Origin: an uncultured Muribaculaceae bacterium
Lineage (GTDB): Bacteria; Bacteroidota; Bacteroidia; Bacteroidales; Muribaculaceae
Length of the DNA stretch: 7,124 nt
Direction: 5' to 3'
Assembly (NCBI GenBank): GCA_910584495.1
Contig: CAJUAR010000099.1
Span: 1-7,124 of the forward strand
Position 1 is the first letter of the stretch; each line of letters opens with the position of its first letter. Of the stretch, positions 1 to 4,984 are shown piece after piece. Made by a program: the position numbers and the translations under genes. The notes under the pieces were generated by a model. That model worked only from the letters and a program-made list of their open reading frames with translations. It did no database searches and was not told where the DNA came from.

Positions 1-49
1 CTCTTTCAAGAATGAAAATCTTGCGTCCTAACCGATAGACGAATGGGCC
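1..49 (-). tRNA. tRNA-Glu (anticodon UUC), 5' part, cut by window edge
   Basis: Read on the minus strand, the sequence begins GGCCCATTCGTCTATCGG, typical of a bacterial tRNA-Glu acceptor and D-arm. The anticodon arm then reads CAAGA-TTTTCAT-TCTTG, a perfect 5-bp stem with a 7-nt loop. The anticodon UUC lies at positions 16..14, preceded by the invariant U33, and decodes glutamate. The D-arm has GTC/GAC pairing around a GGTTA loop. The variable region starts at the window edge, so the T-arm, the 3' acceptor strand and any encoded CCA lie outside. The 5' end at 49 assumes a 7-nt acceptor strand GGCCCAT and could be off by one. A dedicated promoter lies just upstream, so this is probably the first gene of its transcript. 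Confidence 0.93.
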
Positions 50-67
50 ATGCGTATTTTGCGAGTG

Positions 68-99
68 CAAATTTAGGAACTATTTTCTAACTGAGCAAA
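68..99 (-). promoter_or_regulatory. Bacteroidota-type promoter for tRNA-Glu
   Basis: On the minus strand a -33 box TTTG (99..96) is followed after exactly 20 nt by a -7 box TAAATTTG (75..68). This matches the known Bacteroides consensus TTTG-N19-21-TAnnTTTG in every fixed position. Transcription should begin a few bases past the -7 box, near 64, about 15 nt before the tRNA 5' end. The promoter lies between the folA stop codon and the tRNA, so the tRNA need not depend on read-through from the thyA-folA operon. Confidence 0.8.
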
Positions 100-110
100 T
101 CTTTGTGTCG

Positions 111-133
111 TTAATGTTGAAATTTAACATTAA
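111..133 (-). repeat. AT-rich inverted repeat over the folA stop codon
   Basis: TTAATGTT (111-118) and AACATTAA (126-133) form a perfect 8-bp inverted repeat around a 7-nt spacer. The right arm contains the folA stop codon (132..130). In the folA mRNA this would fold into a hairpin at the very 3' end of the coding region. It is AT-rich and not followed by a U-tract on the minus strand, so it is a weak intrinsic terminator at best. An mRNA 3'-end stabiliser or processing site is an equally good explanation. Confidence 0.5.
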
Positions 134-621
134 TTTACAATTTTGCGCCGCAAAGTGTAGAATTTAGCTGTCGGCGTGGTGTCGGCAATCTCTATTTTGC
201 TTGTTTCAAACTCGTCGAGAGGCAGGGGAGGGAAGAAGGTGTCGGCCGCGCCGCCGTCGGCATCAATGACTGTGAGGTCGAGTTGTGTGGCCAGTGGCAT
301 TGCGGCTGTGTAGATTTGTCCTCCACCTATAATATATGTGTCGCTGTCGGAGCTGCACATGTCAAGGGCTTGTTCGAGGCTGTCGGCACGTTTGGCACCG
401 GGGGCCTGCCATGCGGGATTGCGGCTGACAACAATGTTCTGCCGGCCCGGGAGGGCGCCTTTGGGGAGCGATTCGAATGTGCGGCGGCCCATCACCACGG
501 TGTGTCCCATGGTAAGGGCTTTGAAGCGGCGCAGGTCGGCGCTGAGATGGAAAAGCATGTCGCCGTCGCGTCCTATTGCGCCTTTGCTGTCGATGGCGGC
601 TATGATGTGGAGTGTGCTCAT
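130..621 (-). CDS. folA: Dihydrofolate reductase
   Basis: This cytosolic enzyme reduces 7,8-dihydrofolate to tetrahydrofolate with NADPH. It restores the cofactor that the adjacent thymidylate synthase oxidises, and it is the target of trimethoprim. The 163-residue length fits chromosomal bacterial DHFRs. Visible landmarks are the N-terminal IIAAI strand, the catalytic acid D29 in HLSADLRRF (E. coli D27), VVMGRRTFES at 42-51, LPGR with R60 (E. coli R57, folate carboxylate contact), the IIGGGQIY cofactor motif at 97-104, and T117 in LTVID (E. coli T113). The Met20-loop region reads DMLFHLSAD, so the usual Trp (E. coli W22) is Phe24 and the usual Pro25 is Ser27. The start at 621 overlaps the thyA stop as ATGA. 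The reading frame stays open far upstream, but only as a shadow of thyA, and the DHFR fold begins at this Met. Confidence 0.96.
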   Translation of the reverse strand: MSTLHIIAAIDSKGAIGRDGDMLFHLSADLRRFKALTMGHTVVMGRRTFESLPKGALPGRQNIVVSRNPAWQAPGAKRADSLEQALDMCSSDSDTYIIGGGQIYTAAMPLATQLDLTVIDADGGAADTFFPPLPLDEFETSKIEIADTTPTAKFYTLRRKIVN

Positions 622-1412
622 ACCGATACTTCTGCTTTGATGTGGGGGTGGGGGTCGTAGCCCTCGAGGGCAAAGTCTTCGTAGTGGAAGGAGAAAATAT
701 CCCTGATGTCGGGATTGATGAGCATGCGCGGCAATGTCCGCGGTTCGCGGGTGAGCTGCAGCCGTGCTTGCTCGAGGTGGTTTTGGTAGAGATGGGCGTC
801 GCCGAGGGTGTGGACAAATTCTCCGGCCTCGAGGCCGGTGGCCTGCGCCATCATCTGTAGCAGGAGGGCGTAGCTGGCAATGTTGAAAGGCACGCCAAGG
901 AAGCAGTCGGCGCTGCGCTGGTAGAGCTGAAGGCTCAGCCGTCCGCCGGCAACGTAGAACTGGAAGAGGGCGTGGCATGGGGGCAGCTTCATGTTTGGCA
1001 GGTCGGCCACGTTCCAGGCGCTGACAATGATGCGGCGCGAATCGGGGTTGTGCCTGATGGTTTCGACAGCTTCTTTGATCTGGTCGATTGCCCCTCCGTT
1101 GTAGTCGGGCCACGAGCGCCACTGGTAGCCATAGATGTGTCCCAGGTCGCCGTTTTCGTCGGCCCATTCGTTCCAGATGCGCACGCCGTTGTCCTGAAGG
1201 TATTTCACGTTGGTGTCGCCGCTGAGAAACCACAGCAGTTCGTGGATGATGGACTTCAGGTGAAGTTTCTTGGTGGTGAGCAGGGGGAATCCGTCGGCAA
1301 GGTCGAAGCGCATTTGGTAGCCGAATACCGAGCGGGTGCCCGTGCCTGTGCGGTCGCTTTTGTCTGTGCCGTGTTGAATGATGTGGTCGAGTAGTTGGAG
1401 GTATTGTTTCAT
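618..1412 (-). CDS. thyA: Thymidylate synthase (ThyA type)
   Basis: The enzyme converts dUMP to dTMP in the cytosol, using 5,10-methylenetetrahydrofolate as carbon donor and reductant and releasing dihydrofolate for FolA. The 264-residue length equals that of the E. coli enzyme, and key residues fall at the same numbers. These are R21 (phosphate) in the RTGTGT loop, E58 and W80, the nucleophile C146 in PPCHALFQF, D169 and N177 (pyrimidine binding) in RSADCFLGVPFN, and H207/Y209 in GDAHLY. Nothing essential is missing. The start at 1412 was chosen because MKQYLQLLDHI is the family N-terminus; the upstream extension of the frame only shadows the preceding gene. The ATG overlaps that gene's stop as ATGA, and the TGA overlaps the folA ATG the same way, implying translational coupling on both sides. 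No Shine-Dalgarno is visible, only an A-rich stretch (GCAAAAATA) before the start. Confidence 0.98.
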   Translation of the reverse strand: MKQYLQLLDHIIQHGTDKSDRTGTGTRSVFGYQMRFDLADGFPLLTTKKLHLKSIIHELLWFLSGDTNVKYLQDNGVRIWNEWADENGDLGHIYGYQWRSWPDYNGGAIDQIKEAVETIRHNPDSRRIIVSAWNVADLPNMKLPPCHALFQFYVAGGRLSLQLYQRSADCFLGVPFNIASYALLLQMMAQATGLEAGEFVHTLGDAHLYQNHLEQARLQLTREPRTLPRMLINPDIRDIFSFHYEDFALEGYDPHPHIKAEVSV

Positions 1413-2278
1413 TGTCCGGTATTTTTGCAGTTTGAGGCATTGGCGGTGCCGCTGCCTGCCGCCGAGGTGTTTCCGTCGGCGCGGCGCAGGCTTTGCATCA
1501 TGGGCATGTCCAGGCGGTAGCGGCCTGCTTTGTAGCTGATGGCCGCGTTGGGGCATGCCGCCGTGCAGTCGAAGCATACCACGCAGCGGGAGGTGTCGAC
1601 CAGGCGTTCGGGGAGCTTGATGCACTGTGCTTTGCACACGCGTTCACATTCGCCGCAGAGCGTGCAGCGGTCGGGGTCGATTTCTATGTGGAAGTACGAC
1701 TTTCGCGAAGCTGTGCCAAGGATGGTGCCCACGGGGCACACGGTGTTGCATGCCAGTCTTCCGCGGCTCCATGCCACGGCTATGATGCCGGCGGCTGTGG
1801 CGATGGCGGCTGTGAGGGAAGCTCCGGTGAAGGCCACAGCTTGCAGGGGCAGGCCCAGAGGCCGGGCCACCAGTTCCTCCACTATCCGTGCGTATGCGCT
1901 GTAGGGGTCCAGGAGGGTTGGAACAAGGGCCGAGCCCGAGAGCAGGGTGAGCAGGGTGATGAATAGAAATGCAAGCCTTGTGCGCGGCGAAGGGGCGCGA
2001 TAGCGGTAGGCGCGTCTGCGGCGGCGCGAGAGGCGCGCCACGGCCGAAATGCAGTCCATCGTGGTTCCCAGGGGGCATACCGTGGAGCAGTAGATGCGGC
2101 CATAGACCAGTGTGACGGCGGCCCAGAACACAAGGCAAAGGGCTGCGCCGCTGAGAATGGCCGTGAGAATCTGCATGCGTACAAACACGCTGTCATATCC
2201 GCAAAGCAAGGCCATGGTGGGCACCACCATGGCTATGAGGGCTATCGCTATGCGTGCTATGCGTATCGGCTTATACAT
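1409..2278 (-). CDS. NapH-like polyferredoxin membrane protein
   Basis: This is a 289-residue membrane iron-sulfur protein of the NapH/4Fe-4S-binding type, expected to pass electrons at the inner membrane; the specific partner is unknown. About four hydrophobic segments are visible, near 8-26, 36-59, 101-123 and 147-170. Two CxxxCP motifs follow membrane segments: C64/C68 in GRIYCSTVCPLG and C177/C181 in CNTVCPVG. The C-terminal domain is a 2[4Fe-4S] ferredoxin with C205, C208, C211 and C215 in one set (an additional Cys at 219) and C232, C235, C238 and C242P in the other. An RRRRR patch at 85-89 after the second segment suits a cytoplasmic loop. From memory, many Bacteroidales relatives continue well beyond this ferredoxin pair with further cysteine motifs; this one ends in a low-complexity tail rich in Ser, Ala, Gly and Asn. 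It is first in the thyA-folA operon and overlaps thyA by ATGA. The physiological role is unassigned. Confidence 0.85.
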   Translation of the reverse strand: MYKPIRIARIAIALIAMVVPTMALLCGYDSVFVRMQILTAILSGAALCLVFWAAVTLVYGRIYCSTVCPLGTTMDCISAVARLSRRRRRAYRYRAPSPRTRLAFLFITLLTLLSGSALVPTLLDPYSAYARIVEELVARPLGLPLQAVAFTGASLTAAIATAAGIIAVAWSRGRLACNTVCPVGTILGTASRKSYFHIEIDPDRCTLCGECERVCKAQCIKLPERLVDTSRCVVCFDCTAACPNAAISYKAGRYRLDMPMMQSLRRADGNTSAAGSGTANASNCKNTGQ

Positions 2279-2282
2279 GGTG

Positions 2283-2314
2283 CAAACTTAGCAAAAAAAA
2301 TCGGCTTGGTGAAA
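2283..2314 (-). promoter_or_regulatory. Promoter of the ferredoxin-thyA-folA operon, start-proximal
   Basis: On the minus strand TAAGTTTG (2290..2283) is an exact TAnnTTTG -7 box. The best -33 candidate is TTTC (2314..2311), one mismatch from TTTG at a 20-nt spacing. The -7 box ends only 4 nt before the ATG at 2278, so the predicted transcription start falls at or within a base or two of the start codon. This implies a leaderless mRNA unless a second promoter exists. The first in-frame downstream Met (residue 17) would destroy the first membrane segment, so moving the start is unattractive. Confidence 0.6.
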
Positions 2315-2395
2315 TATATGTTCGCAAAAAGATCGACCGCCGTCGGCCAATCGAGAATTGCAATGGAAATCAGTCATGATGTTGAGAAAAATTTG

Positions 2396-2403
2396 TAACT
2401 TTG
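2396..2403 (+). promoter_or_regulatory. -7 box of the exported-protein gene
   Basis: TAACTTTG is an exact match to the Bacteroidota -7 consensus TAnnTTTG. The predicted transcription start is near 2407, giving a leader of about 30 nt to the ATG at 2437. No TTTG or TTG lies at the expected distance upstream (around 2373-2376), so the promoter may be weak or need an activator. Confidence 0.6.
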
Positions 2404-2404
2404 C

Positions 2405-2435
2405 ACGATAATTTAACACTAAATAAACCTATCGT
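2405..2435 (+). repeat. Inverted repeat across the 5' leader
   Basis: ACGATA (2405-2410) and TATCGT (2430-2435) are perfect inverted copies separated by 19 nt. They run from about the predicted transcription start to the base before the start codon. They could be an operator covering the initially transcribed region. They could also be a leader stem holding the start codon, although a start near 2407 would leave out the first one or two bases of the left arm. A 6-bp arm is short and chance occurrence is possible. Confidence 0.35.
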
Positions 2436-2436
2436 A

Positions 2437-4239
2437 ATGAGAAAAATTCTACTTCTTGCATCTGCTGCGTTTTTTGCAATTAGCAGTGCCTCTGCGGCAG
2501 ATTTTGTCCCTGTCCTCAAGGAAGGGTTCTCTCGCAGCGTGAGCACCACGCCGGGCGGCGGTTATTATGCCGAAAGTCTCTATTTCGAAAGCGACGAGCA
2601 TGCCGACAATGCCGGATGGACCAGTAACAGCGTCTATGAGGCTGAACGCGCGGTAAAGTTCAACGCCAAGACAAAAACCGGATGGCTGGCAACTCCCGAG
2701 CTTAGACTCTCCGCCGAAACGGCAACAGTCAAGGTGCTTTTCCGAGCACAGCCCTGGACCAATGACACCCCCGACTTTTATGTTGAAATCGAGGGCAATT
2801 CTGCCGGTCGCCAGATCGTCGATATCGATGCCTCAACCAGCATCACCGACCGCAGCTGCGAGCCTTTCGAAATTACTTTTACAGATGTCCCAAATGGAGC
2901 AAAAATCAAATTTTACTCCGAAAAACGCACATCCGACAAACTGCATCGTTTCTTTCTGAGTGATATAGTGGTGCTCGAAGAGGTGGAGAAGGCTCAGGCC
3001 GCCGGTCTCTATTGCTCAGCTTATTACCACCTTTTCAACGATCTTATGGCGGGCAAGCCGAGCGAGCAGCGCTCAATCGACATTGTGGCCGTTGGCAACA
3101 CCGAGCCCATAACCATAGCACAGGAAGAGAACTCCAACTTTATTGTCAGCAAGGCCGAGGGCTGGAACGATCTCGAAGGCGGCCGCCTTGTCGTTGATTT
3201 TGTTCCCCGCAATGCTGGCAACAAACTCGAAACGCTTGTCATCGGCTATGGCGACTTCGACGACAATGTGCTGCTCGCTGGCCATGCCAAGGTTTACGCC
3301 CCTGTGGTTTCTGAGCCCTCGGAGATTGCCACTGATGCCTTTACCGCTCAATGGCAGCCCGTTGCCGGCATGGACGAGCTCATTCTCACTGTCTACACAA
3401 AAGAAGAAGCCCCTCTTGTTTCGTCCAATCTGATGTTTAGCAAGTATATCGAAGGCAAATCCAACAACCGTGCCCTCGAAATCTTTAATGGAACCGGAGC
3501 TGCTGTGAGCCTCAAGGGATGGAAGCTTCGCATGGAGTCGAATCTCTCGGGCGGCATTGTGGCAAATCAGTACGACCTTCCCGACCAAATGCTTGAAAAC
3601 GGCAAAACTTTCAGCATCTGCAACGCTCAGTTTGCCGAGCTGCGCGATATTGCCGACAAAACAATTGGTTTCAGCGACGGCGGTTATGCAAACATCACAA
3701 CTTTTACGGGCGATGATGCCATAGGCCTCTTCAATCCTGACGACCAGCTGGTCGACCTTCTCGGATATGAGAGCGTCGACTGCAACGACCTTGTCAACGG
3801 CGTGTGGGGAACCGATGTGACATATTATCGTCGTTCCGACAGCTACGACCCTCATCCCAAATTTTATGTCGAAGAGTGGGTTGAGCACGAAAAAGACTAC
3901 TGTGTCGACTTTGGCAAGCACAGCATGGATGCTACCGGGCTGGTGCGCAAAGTGGTAAAAAAAATAACTGTTGACGGAGCGGCTACTTCGGCCCTCGTCG
4001 ACGGCCTGATGCCCGGTGTGACATACTATTATGCTGTCGAAGGGCGTTCAAACGGTCTGCTCACTCCTTCGTCGAAAGAGGCTTCGGCTACCACTTCCAC
4101 TACCGGTGTTGAAAATGTCGCCGCCGAATCTGGCGCTCCGGCGGCGTACTACAACCTGCAGGGCTTGCGCATAGCTCGACCGGACAAAGGCGTGGTGATT
4201 CGTTGCCAGAACGGAAAAGCTTCTAAGATTATTCTCTAA
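2437..4239 (+). CDS. Secreted lamin-tail-domain protein with sorting-like C-terminus
   Basis: This 600-residue protein is probably exported and perhaps surface-anchored; its function is unknown. The signal peptide MRKILLLASAAFFAISSASA is probably cleaved after residue 20. Residues 22-190 look like a beta-sandwich, with PELRLS and YVEIEG strands. Residues 191-290 resemble an Ig-like or BACON-like module. Residues 289-325 (DAFTAQWQPVAG...LTVYT) read as the first strands of a fibronectin type III domain. A lamin-tail domain follows at about 329-497 (SKYIEGKSNNRALEIFN, GDDAIGLF, closing DFGKHS). The remaining FN3 strands follow at 502-555 (ALVDGLMPGVTYYYAVEG). Residues 556-600 form a Bacteroidales C-terminal tail (AYYNLQGLRI, GVVIRCQNGKASKIIL) like type IX secretion sorting signals. 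I chose ATG 2437 rather than the in-frame TTG at 2401, because TTG 2401 lies inside the promoter box and the signal peptide starts at 2437. The gene appears monocistronic. Lamin-tail domains often accompany nucleases or calcium-binding surface proteins, but no catalytic domain is visible here. Confidence 0.87.
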   Translation: MRKILLLASAAFFAISSASAADFVPVLKEGFSRSVSTTPGGGYYAESLYFESDEHADNAGWTSNSVYEAERAVKFNAKTKTGWLATPELRLSAETATVKVLFRAQPWTNDTPDFYVEIEGNSAGRQIVDIDASTSITDRSCEPFEITFTDVPNGAKIKFYSEKRTSDKLHRFFLSDIVVLEEVEKAQAAGLYCSAYYHLFNDLMAGKPSEQRSIDIVAVGNTEPITIAQEENSNFIVSKAEGWNDLEGGRLVVDFVPRNAGNKLETLVIGYGDFDDNVLLAGHAKVYAPVVSEPSEIATDAFTAQWQPVAGMDELILTVYTKEEAPLVSSNLMFSKYIEGKSNNRALEIFNGTGAAVSLKGWKLRMESNLSGGIVANQYDLPDQMLENGKTFSICNAQFAELRDIADKTIGFSDGGYANITTFTGDDAIGLFNPDDQLVDLLGYESVDCNDLVNGVWGTDVTYYRRSDSYDPHPKFYVEEWVEHEKDYCVDFGKHSMDATGLVRKVVKKITVDGAATSALVDGLMPGVTYYYAVEGRSNGLLTPSSKEASATTSTTGVENVAAESGAPAAYYNLQGLRIARPDKGVVIRCQNGKASKIIL

Positions 4240-4264
4240 ACTATCTGAGAAGATATGAAAAAAA

Positions 4265-4294
4265 ACGAGGGGAGGCGGCACAGCCTTCCCTCGT
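4265..4294 (+). terminator. Hairpin terminator after the exported-protein gene
   Basis: ACGAGGGGAGGC (4265-4276) pairs with GCCTTCCCTCGT (4283-4294) over 12 bp with one G-U wobble and a 6-nt loop. It begins 26 nt past the stop codon. The plus-strand transcript continues CTGCTTTGTTC, a poor U-tract. Eight A residues (4258-4265) precede the hairpin, so on the minus strand it would be a textbook terminator with a run of U. It may act in both directions and also block antisense transcripts. Confidence 0.75.
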
Positions 4295-4393
4295 CTGCTT
4301 TGTTCGTCAAGGCTGCTTGGTCTTGTCCTGTCCCGCTCGTGAAAAAACGTTTAAGACAATCATCGGGCCGGATGAAAAATAATTGCGGAAATG

Positions 4394-4425
4394 TTTGGAT
4401 ATAAGCGGAATAATTACTAACTTTG
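4394..4425 (+). promoter_or_regulatory. Promoter of the rpsL-rpsG-fusA operon
   Basis: A -33 box TTTG (4394-4397) and a -7 box TAACTTTG (4418-4425) are separated by exactly 20 nt, a full match to the Bacteroidota consensus. Transcription should start near 4429, leaving a leader of about 166 nt before rpsL. A near-perfect promoter is expected for a highly expressed translation operon. Confidence 0.82.
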
Positions 4426-4428
4426 CGG

Positions 4429-4594
4429 TGTTGAACAGTGCGCTTGCACGTCGCTTCGTTGCTAAATCTCTGAAAGATAGGGCAATGGGCGGCATGCAGG
4501 TATGTGGTAGAGGCTACGGCCGAAGCCCTGTCCGATACTAAAAACGAGAACAAACTACAAAAGAACAAATAAGTAACAAACCAAACAAACTAAG
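4429..4594 (+). promoter_or_regulatory. Long 5' leader of rpsL, A-rich and lacking Shine-Dalgarno
   Basis: The predicted leader has two parts. The first (to about 4538) is mixed in composition and can form short stems: GTGC-GCTT-GCAC (4438-4449), GGCT/AGCC (4512-4515 with 4524-4527), or alternatively AGGGC/GCCCT (4479-4483 with 4525-4529). The second (from about 4539) is strongly A-rich with almost no G and should be unstructured. It runs into CTAAG directly before the rpsL ATG. There is no GGAGG-like sequence, consistent with Bacteroidota translation starts that rely on A-rich, unpaired leaders. An 18-codon frame (4485-4541) lies in the structured part; whether it is translated is unknown. 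The length would allow control by a ribosomal protein or by transcript structure, but no known leader motif is recognised. Confidence 0.45.
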
Positions 4595-4984
4595 ATGCCT
4601 ACTATTCAGCAATTAGTACGAAAAGGACGCGTGGCCCTGGAGGATAAGAGCAAAAGCCCTGCCCTTGACAGCTGCCCCCAGCGTCGCGGCGTGTGCGTCC
4701 GCGTCTACACCACCACCCCCAAGAAGCCTAACTCGGCAATGCGCAAAGTTGCCCGTGTGCGCCTCACCAACGGCAAGGAGGTCAACTCCTACATTCCCGG
4801 CGAAGGCCACAACCTGCAGGAGCACTCCATCGTGCTTGTGCGCGGCGGCCGTGTGAAAGACCTTCCCGGTGTACGCTACCACATCGTCCGCGGCACCCTC
4901 GATACCGCCGGTGTCAAGGACCGCACACAGCGCCGCTCCAAATACGGAGCCAAGCGTCCCAAGGCCGGTGCTGCCAAGAAGTAA
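4595..4984 (+). CDS. rpsL: 30S ribosomal protein S12
   Basis: S12 sits at the decoding centre on the interface side of the 30S subunit and helps control tRNA-selection accuracy. The 129-residue product starts MPTIQQLVRKGR and is full length for the short S12 form. The conserved loop TTPKKPNSAMRK carries K43 and K44, and VRGGRVKDLPGVRYH carries K88 and D89. These lysines (mature E. coli K42, K43 and K87) are the wild-type residues at classical streptomycin-resistance sites, so no ribosomal streptomycin resistance is indicated. D89 is the position methylthiolated by RimO in many bacteria. The C-terminus is rich in Lys and Arg (RRSKYGAKRPKAG). It is the first gene of the str operon, and the start follows an A-rich leader ending CTAAG. 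Confidence 0.99.
   Translation: MPTIQQLVRKGRVALEDKSKSPALDSCPQRRGVCVRVYTTTPKKPNSAMRKVARVRLTNGKEVNSYIPGEGHNLQEHSIVLVRGGRVKDLPGVRYHIVRGTLDTAGVKDRTQRRSKYGAKRPKAGAAKK

Larger units (their letters stand above)
2279..2436. other. Divergent intergenic region between two operons
   Basis: These 158 nt separate the minus-strand operon from the plus-strand exported-protein gene and carry a -7 box at each end. Between them lie a short GC-rich inverted repeat CGAC-CGCC-GTCG (2334-2345) and an 8-bp palindrome ATTGCAAT (2357-2364). Either could be a regulator site, but both are short enough to occur by chance. No small coding region was recognised here. Confidence 0.5.
4240..4594. other. Intergenic region before the str operon
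   Basis: This 355-nt gap without a recognised protein gene holds, in order, the terminator hairpin of the preceding gene (4265-4294), the rpsL promoter (4394-4425) and the rpsL leader (about 4429-4594). Between terminator and promoter I see only weak pairings, such as GTCTT (4320-4324) with AAGAC (4353-4357). An open frame on the minus strand spans most of the gap, but it crosses both regulatory elements and resembles no known protein. Confidence 0.7.

Noticed and set aside
622..1440. Long open extension upstream of folA in the same frame, suggesting a 436-residue fusion
   Set aside because: It lies entirely over thyA on the same strand. The translated text is a Pro/Arg/His-rich shadow without family resemblance, and DHFR homology begins at the Met at 621.
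1413..1637. N-terminal extension of thyA by 75 residues
   Set aside because: It shadows the C-terminal ferredoxin coding region. ThyA of 264 residues starting at 1412 matches the family exactly, including residue numbering.
2401..2436. TTG start giving a 12-residue extension of the exported protein
   Set aside because: The TTG is the end of the TAACTTTG -7 box, and the extension would spoil the signal peptide that begins at the ATG at 2437.
3073..3921. 282-codon open frame antisense to the exported-protein gene
   Set aside because: It fully overlaps a well-supported gene and has no recognisable protein features. Such frames arise from codon bias.
4236..4568. 110-codon minus-strand frame in the gap before rpsL
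   Set aside because: It crosses the terminator and the rpsL promoter, its Phe run comes from the A-tract, and it resembles no known protein.
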